Notes: generated by a model not told the origin, from the sequence alone. Shown: positions 20,982-29,990, counted from the first letter of the stretch. The stretch is DNA of 64,000 nt from Clostridium weizhouense (GCF_019431045.1 NZ_JAHXPT010000001.1:465281-529280); one strand, 5' to 3'. Numbers and translations are program-made.

Positions 20982-21401
20982 TTAATTATTTGCTTTTATA
21001 TTTACAGATAATTGAGTATTAATAGGTGGTTGACCTTCCATTGTCATTAAATAATTAACCTCTATTTTTCCACCATCTTCATTTACATCTATCTTTAACT
21101 TCTTAGTATCAATATCAAGTTTAAGAATACCATAAGGAGTTTTATATAATGATGCAGTCTTTTGCCTAATTTTAAAATCCATTTTAGTCGTTGTAGAACC
21201 TTTTCTTTCTAACGTAAATGATTTATCTCTAATAGTTAGTATAGTTTTAGTGCCTTCCATACCTGAAATTTCTGTTTCATCGTACTCAACTCTAAAAATA
21301 GATTCCTCCATATAAAAATCACCTGGAGATACAACTTCAATTAAATCATCATTATCTGATAAAGCATTACTTTTAATAGCAATAATTGCTTTTTTCTTCA
21401 T
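20982..21401 (-). CDS. DUF1934 (YwiB-like) beta-barrel protein
   Basis: A 139-residue soluble protein that fits the DUF1934/YwiB family: alternating beta-strands with the pattern YMEESIFRVEYDETEISGMEGTKT and a C-terminal LMTMEGQPPINTQLSVNI. Structures in the family are calycin-like barrels; the function is not established. The start is 16 bases after the stop of the PP-loop gene, so the two are probably co-transcribed. Confidence 0.8.
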   Translation of the reverse strand: MKKKAIIAIKSNALSDNDDLIEVVSPGDFYMEESIFRVEYDETEISGMEGTKTILTIRDKSFTLERKGSTTTKMDFKIRQKTASLYKTPYGILKLDIDTKKLKIDVNEDGGKIEVNYLMTMEGQPPINTQLSVNIKANN

Positions 21402-21417
21402 ATTATCCTCCTATTTG

Positions 21418-22410
21418 TTAGTTATTCAAATTATACTTTTCAAGTTCTTCTTGAGTTATTGAATTAACTTTTTTAAAGTCTTTAAAATCTGTTGATACAT
21501 GACCATATTTCACTTCTACATCTTTTTCATCTTTTCCTTTACTATATCTAACAGCAAATCTACAAGCTAAAGTTAAATCATCTTCTGTTGGATTATTACC
21601 TTCTGGGATTATAACCATAGCTCCATTAAAGTTAGATGTGAAAAATAATAAATCCTTTTTAGTTAATATTTTTTTCAACTCTTGTGCTTCAGAGCTATCT
21701 CTTGTAACTATAATTTTTATTTTATTTGGTGTGACAAAATGTCTACCATATTTTAAAAGATTTATATCTCTCTCAGTAATATTACTTTTTCTTTCAATAA
21801 TTTCTTTTAATCTTATAGAATAATTAGGTTCAGTTAATTTACATCCCCCTGCTGGTGAAGGATAATCTTTTATGCCCCATTTTTCTGCTAATTCCATTTG
21901 AACTGTTCTACTTCTACCTGAAATTTTAAGTAATTTCTCCCTATCTACTAATCCATCAAGTTCCATTTGTGTTGGTTCTAAATTTTGAGCACATAAAGGT
22001 CTTAATATCTTATCTGAATATCCTGATTGTTTCTTTACTACATTTAATGCTTGTCTGTTTTGTGACATTGGTCTTTGATTTAATACTTCACCAGTAATAA
22101 TAAAATCAGCATTAAATTTTTTTAATAATTCTCCTGAATATTTCATCATCATAGAATGACAATCTATACATGGATTCATATTTTTTCCCCAACCATGTTC
22201 TGGATTTCTAACCATTTCAAAATGTTCTTCTGAAAAATCTATAACTTCTAATTCTATCCCTATTTGTTTAGTCATTCTTATTGCATTTGTTTCATCAAAA
22301 AAATAAGATTTAAAACAAATTCCTATTACTTCTATTCCTTGATCTTTAATTAATTTTGCTGCTAATATACTATCAAGACCTCCTGATATCATTGCTAATG
22401 CTTTTGTCAT
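21418..22410 (-). CDS. PP-loop tRNA thiolation-like protein with NFACT-R-like C-terminus
   Basis: A 330-residue protein whose first 200 residues resemble the MnmA/ThiI group of tRNA sulfur-transfer enzymes. The ATP PP-loop SGGLDS is at 9-14, the pair of cysteines NPCIDC at 81 and 84 matches the catalytic NPC motif of MnmA, and Cys190 lies in SPAGGCKLT. There is no THUMP domain, so it is not canonical ThiI. The C-terminal 120 residues look like an NFACT-R-type RNA-binding module. The ATG at 22410 follows AGGAGG. Function is likely tRNA modification, but the target base is unknown. Confidence 0.75.
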   Translation of the reverse strand: MTKALAMISGGLDSILAAKLIKDQGIEVIGICFKSYFFDETNAIRMTKQIGIELEVIDFSEEHFEMVRNPEHGWGKNMNPCIDCHSMMMKYSGELLKKFNADFIITGEVLNQRPMSQNRQALNVVKKQSGYSDKILRPLCAQNLEPTQMELDGLVDREKLLKISGRSRTVQMELAEKWGIKDYPSPAGGCKLTEPNYSIRLKEIIERKSNITERDINLLKYGRHFVTPNKIKIIVTRDSSEAQELKKILTKKDLLFFTSNFNGAMVIIPEGNNPTEDDLTLACRFAVRYSKGKDEKDVEVKYGHVSTDFKDFKKVNSITQEELEKYNLNN

Positions 22411-22562
22411 ATTAGTCCTCCTATAATAATTCAATTTGACATCCGAATAACATTAAAGCTTTATGTTAATATATACTTCTAATTAAGTTAATACATTTAT
22501 AAATATCTTAAAATTTATATTAATGAAAAAACTTTATTTTAAGTTATATATTAAGATAATAA

Positions 22563-22607
22563 ATTCTAAGCATCAAATAAACATTAATTATATCTAATAC
22601 TTAGAAC
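22563..22607 (-). terminator. Weak hairpin after spoIIR
   Basis: TTCTAAG (22564-22570) pairs with CTTAGAA (22600-22606) across a 29-base loop, 9 bases past the spoIIR stop, and is followed by a T-rich tail on the minus strand. It is a poor terminator, but it is the only candidate there. Confidence 0.35.
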
Positions 22608-22614
22608 CCTATTT

Positions 22615-23259
22615 TTAAAATAAATTCTTTAATACCTCTACTGTCTTGAATTTTAATTTTATTTTTGAGTTATTATGTTCTTTATTAATTTCTTTATTAA
22701 TTTCTTTATTAATTTTATTTTCTGTTTTTTCATATTGAACTTGCGCTTTAGATTCATCTACAAAACATAAAGGTGGAAACATTACACACCACCAATTTTT
22801 CCCTTTACCTTCTCCTATTATTATTCTGAAGGCTTCATAATTTCCTTGTGGTAAAGTTATATTACCATATGATTTTTCCGGAAAATTTTCTCTAGATAAT
22901 TCAATTTTTACTGTATAATTATAATTATTATCCTTTATTACAGTTTCAGCAATTTCTTTAACTTTATTCATATTTTCTTCTATTAATTCTCTTGATTCTT
23001 CAAGTGAACTCGAATCGTTTAAAGATGGATATAAATAATCTATAACTTTATCTCTAACTTTTAATTTTAATTTCTGATCCTCATCAGAATTACTATTTGC
23101 TATAACATGAAATCTTATTAAAGAATTTTTTACTTCTTCATAATTTAATATTTTACTTTCTCCTATTTGCATATTACTAGTTAGACTTGTACACCCACTA
23201 AATAAACTAAAAAATATAACTATTATGATAAAAAAACTTAACTTCTTTATTATACTCAT
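22615..23259 (-). CDS. spoIIR: Stage II sporulation protein R
   Basis: The forespore-secreted signal that triggers SpoIIGA to process pro-sigma-E in the mother cell. The 214-residue protein has an N-terminal signal segment ending in the lipobox-like LFSGC (Cys near residue 23) and the family hallmark LIRFHVIANSNSDEDQKLKLKVRDKVIDYL. The C-terminus contains a tandem NKEI repeat encoded by three copies of a 12-base unit. The ATG at 23259 follows AGGGGG; a TTG six bases earlier is less likely. It has a gene-level promoter region before it, expected to be sigma-F dependent from knowledge of the family. Confidence 0.9.
   Translation of the reverse strand: MSIIKKLSFFIIIVIFFSLFSGCTSLTSNMQIGESKILNYEEVKNSLIRFHVIANSNSDEDQKLKLKVRDKVIDYLYPSLNDSSSLEESRELIEENMNKVKEIAETVIKDNNYNYTVKIELSRENFPEKSYGNITLPQGNYEAFRIIIGEGKGKNWWCVMFPPLCFVDESKAQVQYEKTENKINKEINKEINKEHNNSKIKLKFKTVEVLKNLF
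22681..22716. repeat. 12-base tandem repeat inside spoIIR
   Basis: The unit TTTATTAATTTC occurs three times in a row and codes for a repeated Asn-Lys-Glu-Ile. The unit length keeps the frame, so copy number may vary between strains without breaking the gene. Confidence 0.8.
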
Positions 23260-23331
23260 AATCAATTCCCCCTTGTAGCTAAAATTCTTACCACTTAAGG
23301 GAAACTTTATACATAATATAATTAATAAAAA

Positions 23332-24174
23332 TTAAATTGTACGAGTTATAAAAACATCTAAGTATTTTTCTTTCATTTTATCATAGCATTTTTGTGCTTT
23401 TAACATATCATCAAAAAATCCAAAAACAGTGGGACCACTCCCACTCATCATACTACCTATAGCACCACACTCTTTTATTTCATCTTTAATTGCTGATATA
23501 ACTCTATGTCTTCCTAAAGTTACATTTTCTAATAAATTTTTCATATTATTTGCAACAAAATTAATATTATTATTTCCCATATTTAAAATTAATTCTTCTG
23601 TTTTGGGATGAAAAATTACTTTTGATAAATCAAAGGCTTTATATACTTCTTTAGTTGATACTCCAAATGGTGGTTTTACTAAAACTAAAATTTTATCTTT
23701 AAATGGTTTTATTTTAGTAACTTTTTCTCCAATTCCTTCACACAATGCAGTTCCACCAGTAATACAATATGGTACATCTGCACCTAATTTTAAACCTAAT
23801 TCCATCAATTCATGTTCAGACGCATTTATATTAAAAAGTTTATTCATAATTTTCAACACTGCTGCTGCATCAGTACTCCCTCCTGCTAATCCAGCAGAAA
23901 CAGGAATATTTTTTTCTAAATTTATATGTACTCCACTTTCTATATTATATATATCTTTAAATAATTTAGCTGCTTTATAAGCCAAATTTCTTTCATCTGT
24001 AGGTACATAGCTTTTGTTACATTTTAATGTTATTCCTGAAGCAATTTTTTCTATTTGAACTATATCATATAAATCTATGTTTTGCATTATCATTTTTAAT
24101 AAATGATAGCCATCTTCTCTTTTTCCAATAACATCTAAGGCAATATTTATTTTGGCATAAGCCTTAATCTCCAT
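23332..24174 (-). CDS. ispE: 4-diphosphocytidyl-2-C-methyl-D-erythritol kinase
   Basis: GHMP-family kinase of the non-mevalonate isoprenoid pathway. The 280-residue protein opens MEIKAYAKINIALDVIGKREDGYHLL and has the ATP-binding loop PVSAGLAGGSTDAAA near residue 90 and the C-terminal GHMP motif SGSGPTVFGFF. Length is standard. It has a gene of its own between cphA and spoIIR, and its presence implies isoprenoids are made by the MEP route. Confidence 0.95.
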   Translation of the reverse strand: MEIKAYAKINIALDVIGKREDGYHLLKMIMQNIDLYDIVQIEKIASGITLKCNKSYVPTDERNLAYKAAKLFKDIYNIESGVHINLEKNIPVSAGLAGGSTDAAAVLKIMNKLFNINASEHELMELGLKLGADVPYCITGGTALCEGIGEKVTKIKPFKDKILVLVKPPFGVSTKEVYKAFDLSKVIFHPKTEELILNMGNNNINFVANNMKNLLENVTLGRHRVISAIKDEIKECGAIGSMMSGSGPTVFGFFDDMLKAQKCYDKMKEKYLDVFITRTI

Positions 24175-24226
24175 CTTCCCTTATCCTTTCCCAAACATTT
24201 TATAGGTACTTTAAAGAAAATAATTT

Positions 24227-24301
24227 AAAAAAACTTTTATTTATACTTTAAAATATAACAAATTAATTTAAATTATATACTTTATCTTAATAAAAGTTTT
24301 T
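24227..24301 (-). terminator. Candidate terminator after cphA
   Basis: A 13-bp perfect inverted repeat AAAAACTTTTATT (24229-24241) and AATAAAAGTTTTT (24289-24301) with a 47-base, partly complementary loop, about 100 bases past the cphA stop. A T run follows on the minus strand. The long loop makes it uncertain. Confidence 0.45.
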
Positions 24302-24399
24302 ATCTATTATTTTCTTATAAATACCTCAGTAACATTCTATCATAGGGGGAAAATCCTGTCTAACAACTCTTATAATAAAAAATACATTTCCTTTATCTA

Positions 24400-27021
24400 T
24401 TATAAATTTGCTAAATTTAAATCCAATTCTTTGATTTTCTTTTTATTATTTATTAATTCTATAATAGGTTCTAATTCCTCATAAAATACTATTATTATGT
24501 CTCCCTGATTACTTATTTTTAATGCCTGTTCTACAGCTCCTATTTCATCTAAACATATTTGAACATTAGCATTTTTATTTGCATTCAATACACCTTTTTG
24601 AATCAAAGATGCTATCTCACCAGAATTTCTACCTCTACTATCTCTATCTTCTTTTATTATTATTCTATCTAATTCTCGTGAACATACATCTCCTATATTA
24701 TATGCTGCCTCATCTTTTCTATCACCTGGAATTCCTATCACACCTATTAATTTATTATTACTTTTTAATTTTTTAATAGATGATAATACAGCTTTATATC
24801 CCTCTATATTATGCCCATAATCTAATATTACCTTTTTACCTTCAACTTCATAAATATTAAATCTACCTATGTTATTTTCATTAGGCATAAATTCTTTTAA
24901 CCCTTTTTCAATCATGCAATAATCAACTTCTAGCCCTACCAAAGCTCCACATACTGCCATTACATTTTCCAAATTATATTGTAATATCCCATTGTAAGAA
25001 ATAGGTATATCCTTTATCAAAGATAGACAATACTTTTTATTATTATTTACTACAAAAATTTGATTATTTTCTATAAATATAGCTATACCACCATCATTTA
25101 TATTCTTCTGTATTAAGTCATTATCTTTATATTTTGAAAAATATATCTTTTTTGCTTTAATTCTATTAATTATTGACCTACTCCATTTATCATCTGCATT
25201 GATAACGACAAATCCATCTTCTTTTACAGCTTCACCAACTAATGATTTTACAAAACTCAGTTCTTCCATTGAATTAATTCCATCTAGTCCCAAATGATCA
25301 TTTGTTATATTAGTTATTACAGCTACATCAGCCACATCATAAGCTAATCCTTTACGAATTAACCCACCTCTAGCAGTCTCTAATACGGCCACATCTACAT
25401 CTTTATTGAATAATACTGTCTTTGCACTATTAAATCCCGAATCGTCTCCTTTATGGATACATTCATTATTTAAATATATACCATCTGTGGATGTCATACC
25501 AACGCAATGTCCCATTTTACTTAAAATATAGCCTATCATTCTGGTTGTAGTTGTTTTACCATTTGTTCCTGTAACTGATATTATTGGGATATTTTTAGGT
25601 TTACCTCTGTATAACATTTCGATTATAGCTTTACCAACATCTCTTTTTTTACCTTCACATGGAAAATGATGCATCCTTATTCCTGGTGCAGCATTTACTT
25701 CCATAATAACACCATTATTCTTTGAAATGTCTTTTCTTATATCATTAACACATATATCAATTCCACATATATCTAACCCTATAGCTTTAGCAGCATTTAT
25801 GCAATATTTTCTATTTTCTTCACATATATCATCTGTACAATCTATTGCAATTCCACCAGTTGAAATATTAGCATTATCTCTTAATATAATTTTTTCTCCA
25901 TTTAACGGTATTGAACTAAGTGAAAATCCTTTCTTATTTATACATGAAATTAATTCATTATCTATCTTTATCTTAGTTAATGGCTTTTCATGATCTTCTC
26001 CTCTTAATGGATTATTATTAATATCTTGTATTAACTTTTTTAAATTATCTTTTCCATTTCCTATAACAAATGGTGGCACTCTTAATGAAACTGCTACTAC
26101 ATTATAATCAATAACACAAACTCTATAATCATTTCCCTGTATATATTTTTCTATTAATATATCGCTATAAATTCTTCGCATGTTATTGTAACATTTTAAT
26201 AATTCCTTTTCATTTCTAATATTTAAACATATCCCGCGTCCTTTACTTCCGTATTGTGGTTTTAAAACTACTGGATACCCTATCCTTTCTCCTGCTTTTA
26301 ATAAACCAATTATATTAAATACTTTTTCTCCATCAGCTATAGGAATATTTTGATTGGTAAGTAATTTTTTAGTTAATAATTTATCACATGAAATATCCGC
26401 ACCTATACAACTTGTTTTATCTCCTATAGTAGCTTCAATAATTCTACCCATTTTTCCATAACCAATCTGATAAAATCCACTATCTCCCAATTGAGTTATT
26501 GGCATATTATATTCTTTTGCAGATTTACAGATAGCATTTGTACTCGGCCCAATCTCTTCCTTACGCAAAACTTCATTTAATAATTCTATCCTGTGTTCAA
26601 AATTTAAAGGATTTTGTTTTATTAAAGAATTTATTAAATCTACTGATAATTTAACACATTCTATAGCTGTATTTTTGTATTGATATTGAAAAATTATATA
26701 ATATCTATCCCCACTAATTTCTCTAGCTTTTCCATAAGCTACTTCTATTCCCAATTTATTTTGTAATGCAATTGTTATATGTTCGCAAATATGTGCTAAA
26801 TATGTTCCTTCTTTAAGCCTTGTAACAAATCCCCCTACTTCATCTATACCACATCTATGTGTATATAGTTCTGGTACAAGCTTTAATAGATTAAAATTAA
26901 AATTAGGTATATCTTTACTAGGAGTTTCACAATATCCTTCTAAGTCTAAATCTATTCTTATACATTTTTTATGAGAATATATATTTTTACCTTCATATAT
27001 TCTTTCCTGCACTATCTTCAT
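24400..27021 (-). CDS. cphA: Cyanophycin synthetase
   Basis: Non-ribosomal synthesis of multi-L-arginyl-poly-L-aspartate, a nitrogen and carbon reserve. The 873-residue protein has the N-terminal domain (MKIVQERIYEGKNIYS), an ATP-grasp domain (about 215-470; VVLKPQYGSKGRG, with ENNGVIMEVNAAPG metal site), and a Mur-ligase-like domain with P-loop SVTGTNGKTTTTRM near residue 490. The full domain set and length match active enzymes. It overlaps the end of cphB by 29 bases, so the two are translated from one message. Members in spore-formers have been linked to spore assembly. Confidence 0.95.
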   Translation of the reverse strand: MKIVQERIYEGKNIYSHKKCIRIDLDLEGYCETPSKDIPNFNFNLLKLVPELYTHRCGIDEVGGFVTRLKEGTYLAHICEHITIALQNKLGIEVAYGKAREISGDRYYIIFQYQYKNTAIECVKLSVDLINSLIKQNPLNFEHRIELLNEVLRKEEIGPSTNAICKSAKEYNMPITQLGDSGFYQIGYGKMGRIIEATIGDKTSCIGADISCDKLLTKKLLTNQNIPIADGEKVFNIIGLLKAGERIGYPVVLKPQYGSKGRGICLNIRNEKELLKCYNNMRRIYSDILIEKYIQGNDYRVCVIDYNVVAVSLRVPPFVIGNGKDNLKKLIQDINNNPLRGEDHEKPLTKIKIDNELISCINKKGFSLSSIPLNGEKIILRDNANISTGGIAIDCTDDICEENRKYCINAAKAIGLDICGIDICVNDIRKDISKNNGVIMEVNAAPGIRMHHFPCEGKKRDVGKAIIEMLYRGKPKNIPIISVTGTNGKTTTTRMIGYILSKMGHCVGMTSTDGIYLNNECIHKGDDSGFNSAKTVLFNKDVDVAVLETARGGLIRKGLAYDVADVAVITNITNDHLGLDGINSMEELSFVKSLVGEAVKEDGFVVINADDKWSRSIINRIKAKKIYFSKYKDNDLIQKNINDGGIAIFIENNQIFVVNNNKKYCLSLIKDIPISYNGILQYNLENVMAVCGALVGLEVDYCMIEKGLKEFMPNENNIGRFNIYEVEGKKVILDYGHNIEGYKAVLSSIKKLKSNNKLIGVIGIPGDRKDEAAYNIGDVCSRELDRIIIKEDRDSRGRNSGEIASLIQKGVLNANKNANVQICLDEIGAVEQALKISNQGDIIIVFYEELEPIIELINNKKKIKELDLNLANL

Positions 27022-27838
27022 TACTTAATTTACCCTCCTCAAAAGGTGCCTTTTTTACAAGATCGAACTTATTTCCATTAGTTAAAATATGCAACTTTAC
27101 ATTATGCATACTTAAAATCTCATCACCATACAGTTCTGAAACATTTGTATATGTAATTTCACTTCCATCAATAAAATATACTGCTCCTTCTCCAATCACC
27201 TCTATTTTACCTGCTTTATTAACTATTATTGCCGTATTTTCATCTATACCTATACCTAAAACTCCTGGATTTTCTGCAATTCCTGTTAATAATCTTCCTA
27301 TCCTACCTCTCTGTGCAAAATGTTGATCAATTATAACATCTTTTATTAATCCTAATCCTGGTGCCATCTTAAGCGTGCATTTTCTTGGTGACTCATCATC
27401 TGAACCTTTAACAATCATAGTATCACTCATAACAGAAGCTCCAGCTGATGTCCCTACAATAAAAGTTCCAGCAATACAAGCCTGTTTTAGTGCAGTATAT
27501 ATAGGTGTACCACCAATTAAACTAGTTATCCTCAATTGGTCTCCCCCTGTAAAAAATATTAAAGAAGATGTTTTGATAAGTTCTACATTTTCATCATTAA
27601 ATGAATCCATTCTTTCATTAATTTCTAATACTTTTATATTTTTAACCTTCAATTCTCCAAAAGCATTTTTATATTTCATTGCAGCTTCTTTAGGATATTC
27701 AGTTGCAATGGTTGCAATTAATAAAATGTCTTTGTCTTTATCTATTGAAGAACATACTCTATTTAAAATTTCTTTCTTTCCTTCCTTATCTTCACCTCCT
27801 CCAATTATAATTAAATTTCCATTTAAAATTTCATCCAA
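26993..27838 (-). CDS. cphB: Cyanophycinase
   Basis: An S51-family serine peptidase that cuts cyanophycin to beta-Asp-Arg dipeptides. The catalytic serine is Ser131 in the GTSAGAS motif, with FFTGGDQLRI upstream and IDQHFAQRGRIGRLL downstream, as in the family. Length 281 is normal. The start is a TTG at 27838 behind GAGGTG with 8-base spacing; the ATG two bases further on is out of frame. It is the first gene of the pair with cphA, so synthesis and breakdown enzymes share one transcript. Confidence 0.93.
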   Translation of the reverse strand: MDEILNGNLIIIGGGEDKEGKKEILNRVCSSIDKDKDILLIATIATEYPKEAAMKYKNAFGELKVKNIKVLEINERMDSFNDENVELIKTSSLIFFTGGDQLRITSLIGGTPIYTALKQACIAGTFIVGTSAGASVMSDTMIVKGSDDESPRKCTLKMAPGLGLIKDVIIDQHFAQRGRIGRLLTGIAENPGVLGIGIDENTAIIVNKAGKIEVIGEGAVYFIDGSEITYTNVSELYGDEILSMHNVKLHILTNGNKFDLVKKAPFEEGKLSNEDSAGKNI

Positions 27839-27906
27839 AATTTATCACCTCATATCATGCATTAAATATTGTTTCCACCCATAAATATAATTATTCAAAA
27901 TTGTAC

Positions 27907-27947
27907 AAAAAAAGCTTTAGTACTACTTAAAGTACTAAAGCTTTTTT
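27907..27947 (-). terminator. Terminator of sipL
   Basis: A long perfect stem AAAAAAGCTTTAGTACT / AGTACTAAAGCTTTTTT with a 6-base loop and A/T tails on both sides, starting 12 bases after the sipL stop. It separates sipL from cphB. Confidence 0.85.
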
Positions 27948-27958
27948 GTAATAATTTT

Positions 27959-29521
27959 TTAAAAAATTGCTCTTCCTGGTATAATTATTTTTTTTCCTGG
28001 TTCAATTTCATCATACTCTTCAATATTATTTATTTTTACTAAAGACTCTACAGTTGTATTATATTTTTTTGCTAACTTCCAGAGTGTATCATCTTGACCT
28101 ACAACATAAATAGTTACACTAGCTTTTTGTTGTGGTGCTTCACCTTCTTTTTCAACTACATCGGATATAAATTCTTTTTTCATTTCATAACATATCTTAG
28201 CTGATAACATTAGTGTTGCTTTTATAGCAATAGTATTAGCTTCAATATAAGCATCAATATTTTCCAGATTATTTCTAACTATTGCTTTCATACCTTCTTT
28301 AGCACCTGGAGCTTCTATTATTGCTGTAAATGGAATTTCTGATTTGACATTTTCTACATACTTATCAGAATCATTTGTTTTATACAAAACATCAACCTTC
28401 AATATTCCATCTACAATAACTTTATCTGTCTCAACTTGCTTATCTGCTATTATTACTGAAGCATTACTTGATATTATTTGTTCCGGTATTAAATTATCTT
28501 CTTTTAGTTGTAAATTATCTTTAACTATTGTTTCGGAAATGTTAGTTCCTTGAATTACTCCTAATTCATATTCATCTTTTCTTAATTCTATTGGGAATTT
28601 AGGACAATAAGCATCTTTAATAATATCAATATTTTCTTTTGAAAATACTTTTAAATTAGCTTTAACTACAAATTCATTGTTTATTACTCTAACTTCACCT
28701 AAATCATCTTCTTCTAACATTAAATCATTACTGCTTATCTCATAAGATACTGAATACATCATATCTGCATTAACACCTTTTATTTCTTCTTCTTTAGATA
28801 AATAAACATCATCTTCGATATATATTACATCTCGGGAATCATCCCCCTTATATAATATATTTAACTTACAGTAACAACTTAAATAAACTTTATCTTCTAG
28901 TATTTTTATTTCTTTTTTGTGTAATGATAATGAACATTTTAATATTTTATTAATTTGAGGTTTGTCCATCCCAACTCTGATTGTTGATTTCCCTAATAAA
29001 TCTAGATCTTCACTAGCACTAATTCTATTTATAGTTTCTGTTTTCTTTAAAACTTCAATGTCATCAGTTCCTTCAATATCTTTTACAAATTCAACTTCAC
29101 TACTCTTATATATTTCCCAATCTATTCCAAAAACTGCTTGAATAGATATTTTCCTTTCATTCATTATAGTAGCGTCAATATGTTCCACTTTGCATTCTAC
29201 TTCGCAAATAACTTTATGTTCTTCTTGATTTAAATCAATATTGCTAGTAAATTTTTCAGTGTAATTAACCGAATTTACAACAAACCCATCCTCTCTTGCT
29301 AAATATAAAACAGTATATTCAACTTTACCATCTAACACCATTTTATCTCCAACTAATTCTTTTGTTTTTATTATAGGTTTAGCTTCAACTGTCAATATTT
29401 CTTGTACATCTGGATGAGTATCTGGAATTAAATATTCTTCTTTTAAAACGCAATTTGAATTACTTTCCCTAATCAATTGCTCAAATCCAATACTTTCTTT
29501 TATTGCATCTATTTGTGACAT
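27959..29521 (-). CDS. sipL: SipL-like spore protein (DUF3794 repeats plus LysM)
   Basis: A 520-residue protein of repeated DUF3794 (SPOCS) beta domains, visible as recurring LxVDVLYK / VEYTVLYLA strands with LIPDTHPDVQEIL at the N-terminus, ending in a LysM domain (VTIYVVGQDDTLWKLAKKYNTT, about residues 468-516). This architecture is that of Clostridioides SipL, which binds SpoIVA through LysM and is needed for coat assembly around the forespore. SipL function here is by homology. Sigma-E control is expected from the family. It has its own terminator. Confidence 0.85.
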   Translation of the reverse strand: MSQIDAIKESIGFEQLIRESNSNCVLKEEYLIPDTHPDVQEILTVEAKPIIKTKELVGDKMVLDGKVEYTVLYLAREDGFVVNSVNYTEKFTSNIDLNQEEHKVICEVECKVEHIDATIMNERKISIQAVFGIDWEIYKSSEVEFVKDIEGTDDIEVLKKTETINRISASEDLDLLGKSTIRVGMDKPQINKILKCSLSLHKKEIKILEDKVYLSCYCKLNILYKGDDSRDVIYIEDDVYLSKEEEIKGVNADMMYSVSYEISSNDLMLEEDDLGEVRVINNEFVVKANLKVFSKENIDIIKDAYCPKFPIELRKDEYELGVIQGTNISETIVKDNLQLKEDNLIPEQIISSNASVIIADKQVETDKVIVDGILKVDVLYKTNDSDKYVENVKSEIPFTAIIEAPGAKEGMKAIVRNNLENIDAYIEANTIAIKATLMLSAKICYEMKKEFISDVVEKEGEAPQQKASVTIYVVGQDDTLWKLAKKYNTTVESLVKINNIEEYDEIEPGKKIIIPGRAIF

Positions 29522-29814
29522 ACTTTATACCTCCCATAAAATTTCTACTATTTATTTATATACTCATACTTAAATGTTTATGATATAAATATTAAAAATT
29601 TTTAGTTAGTATTTTTATTAAATTACTTTGTTATTTTTTTCATTATGTCTAAAGTAAACTCTATAGATAACTTATACTAAAATTTAGTCTAAAATAATTC
29701 TTTTATTTTTATTAAGAAAAGACAAGTTAGAACATTTTTATGCATATATAATTCCAAATTTTCCAAACTATTTGTCGTAAATTACTTTTTTTATGTTTTT
29801 TCTTAATAAATATG
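29522..29814. other. AT-rich region upstream of sipL
   Basis: No gene seen. It must contain the sipL promoter on the minus strand. TTTGTCGTA at 29771-29779 differs by one base from the Spo0A box TTTGTCGAA, and the same 9-mer recurs exactly 60 bases later inside the next promoter. Confidence 0.4.
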
Positions 29815-29843
29815 TTGACATATACTATATTTTGTCGTATCAT
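29815..29843 (+). promoter_or_regulatory. Strong plus-strand promoter between sipL and veg
   Basis: TTGACA (29815-29820), exactly 17 bases, then TATCAT (29838-29843). There is no plus-strand gene downstream, only a 90-base stretch ending in a perfect terminator. The spacer contains TTTGTCGTA, close to a Spo0A box. Confidence 0.65.
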
Positions 29844-29849
29844 AATAAA

Positions 29850-29937
29850 TGGTTATTGACCATATAACCTCTCATAAATTCTCAATACCCTTTTATACCA
29901 TAGTTGAAAGATGGAAACCCACCATCTTTCTTTTTTT
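29850..29937 (+). ncRNA. Candidate small RNA of about 88 nt
   Basis: Starts about 7 bases after a near-consensus promoter. A 5' hairpin GGTTAT/ATAACC (29851-29856 and 29864-29869) is followed by an unpaired AU-rich middle, then a textbook terminator: 9-bp perfect stem GAAAGATGG / CCATCTTTC (29906-29914 and 29922-29930), 7-base loop, and TTTTTTTATT. Both flanking genes are on the other strand, so this terminator has no gene to serve. A 33-codon frame beginning at 29849 lacks a ribosome site and runs into the terminator, so I treat the transcript as non-coding. Confidence 0.55.
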
Positions 29938-29963
29938 ATTTACTCAATAAATAATTAAGTAAA

Positions 29964-29990
29964 TAAAAAAACTCCGATTTAAATCGAAGT
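29964..29990 (-). terminator. Terminator of veg
   Basis: ACTTCGATTT / AAATCGGAGT on the minus strand forms a stem with one G-U wobble, followed by six T. It abuts the veg stop codon. Confidence 0.75.

Noticed and set aside
27375..27884. 169-codon open frame on the plus strand
   Set aside because: It is antisense to cphB, has no ribosome site, and its composition reflects the reverse of a well-supported cyanophycinase.
29849..29950. 33-codon plus-strand frame inside the candidate small RNA
   Set aside because: No Shine-Dalgarno sequence precedes the ATG and the frame reads through the terminator, so it is unlikely to be translated.
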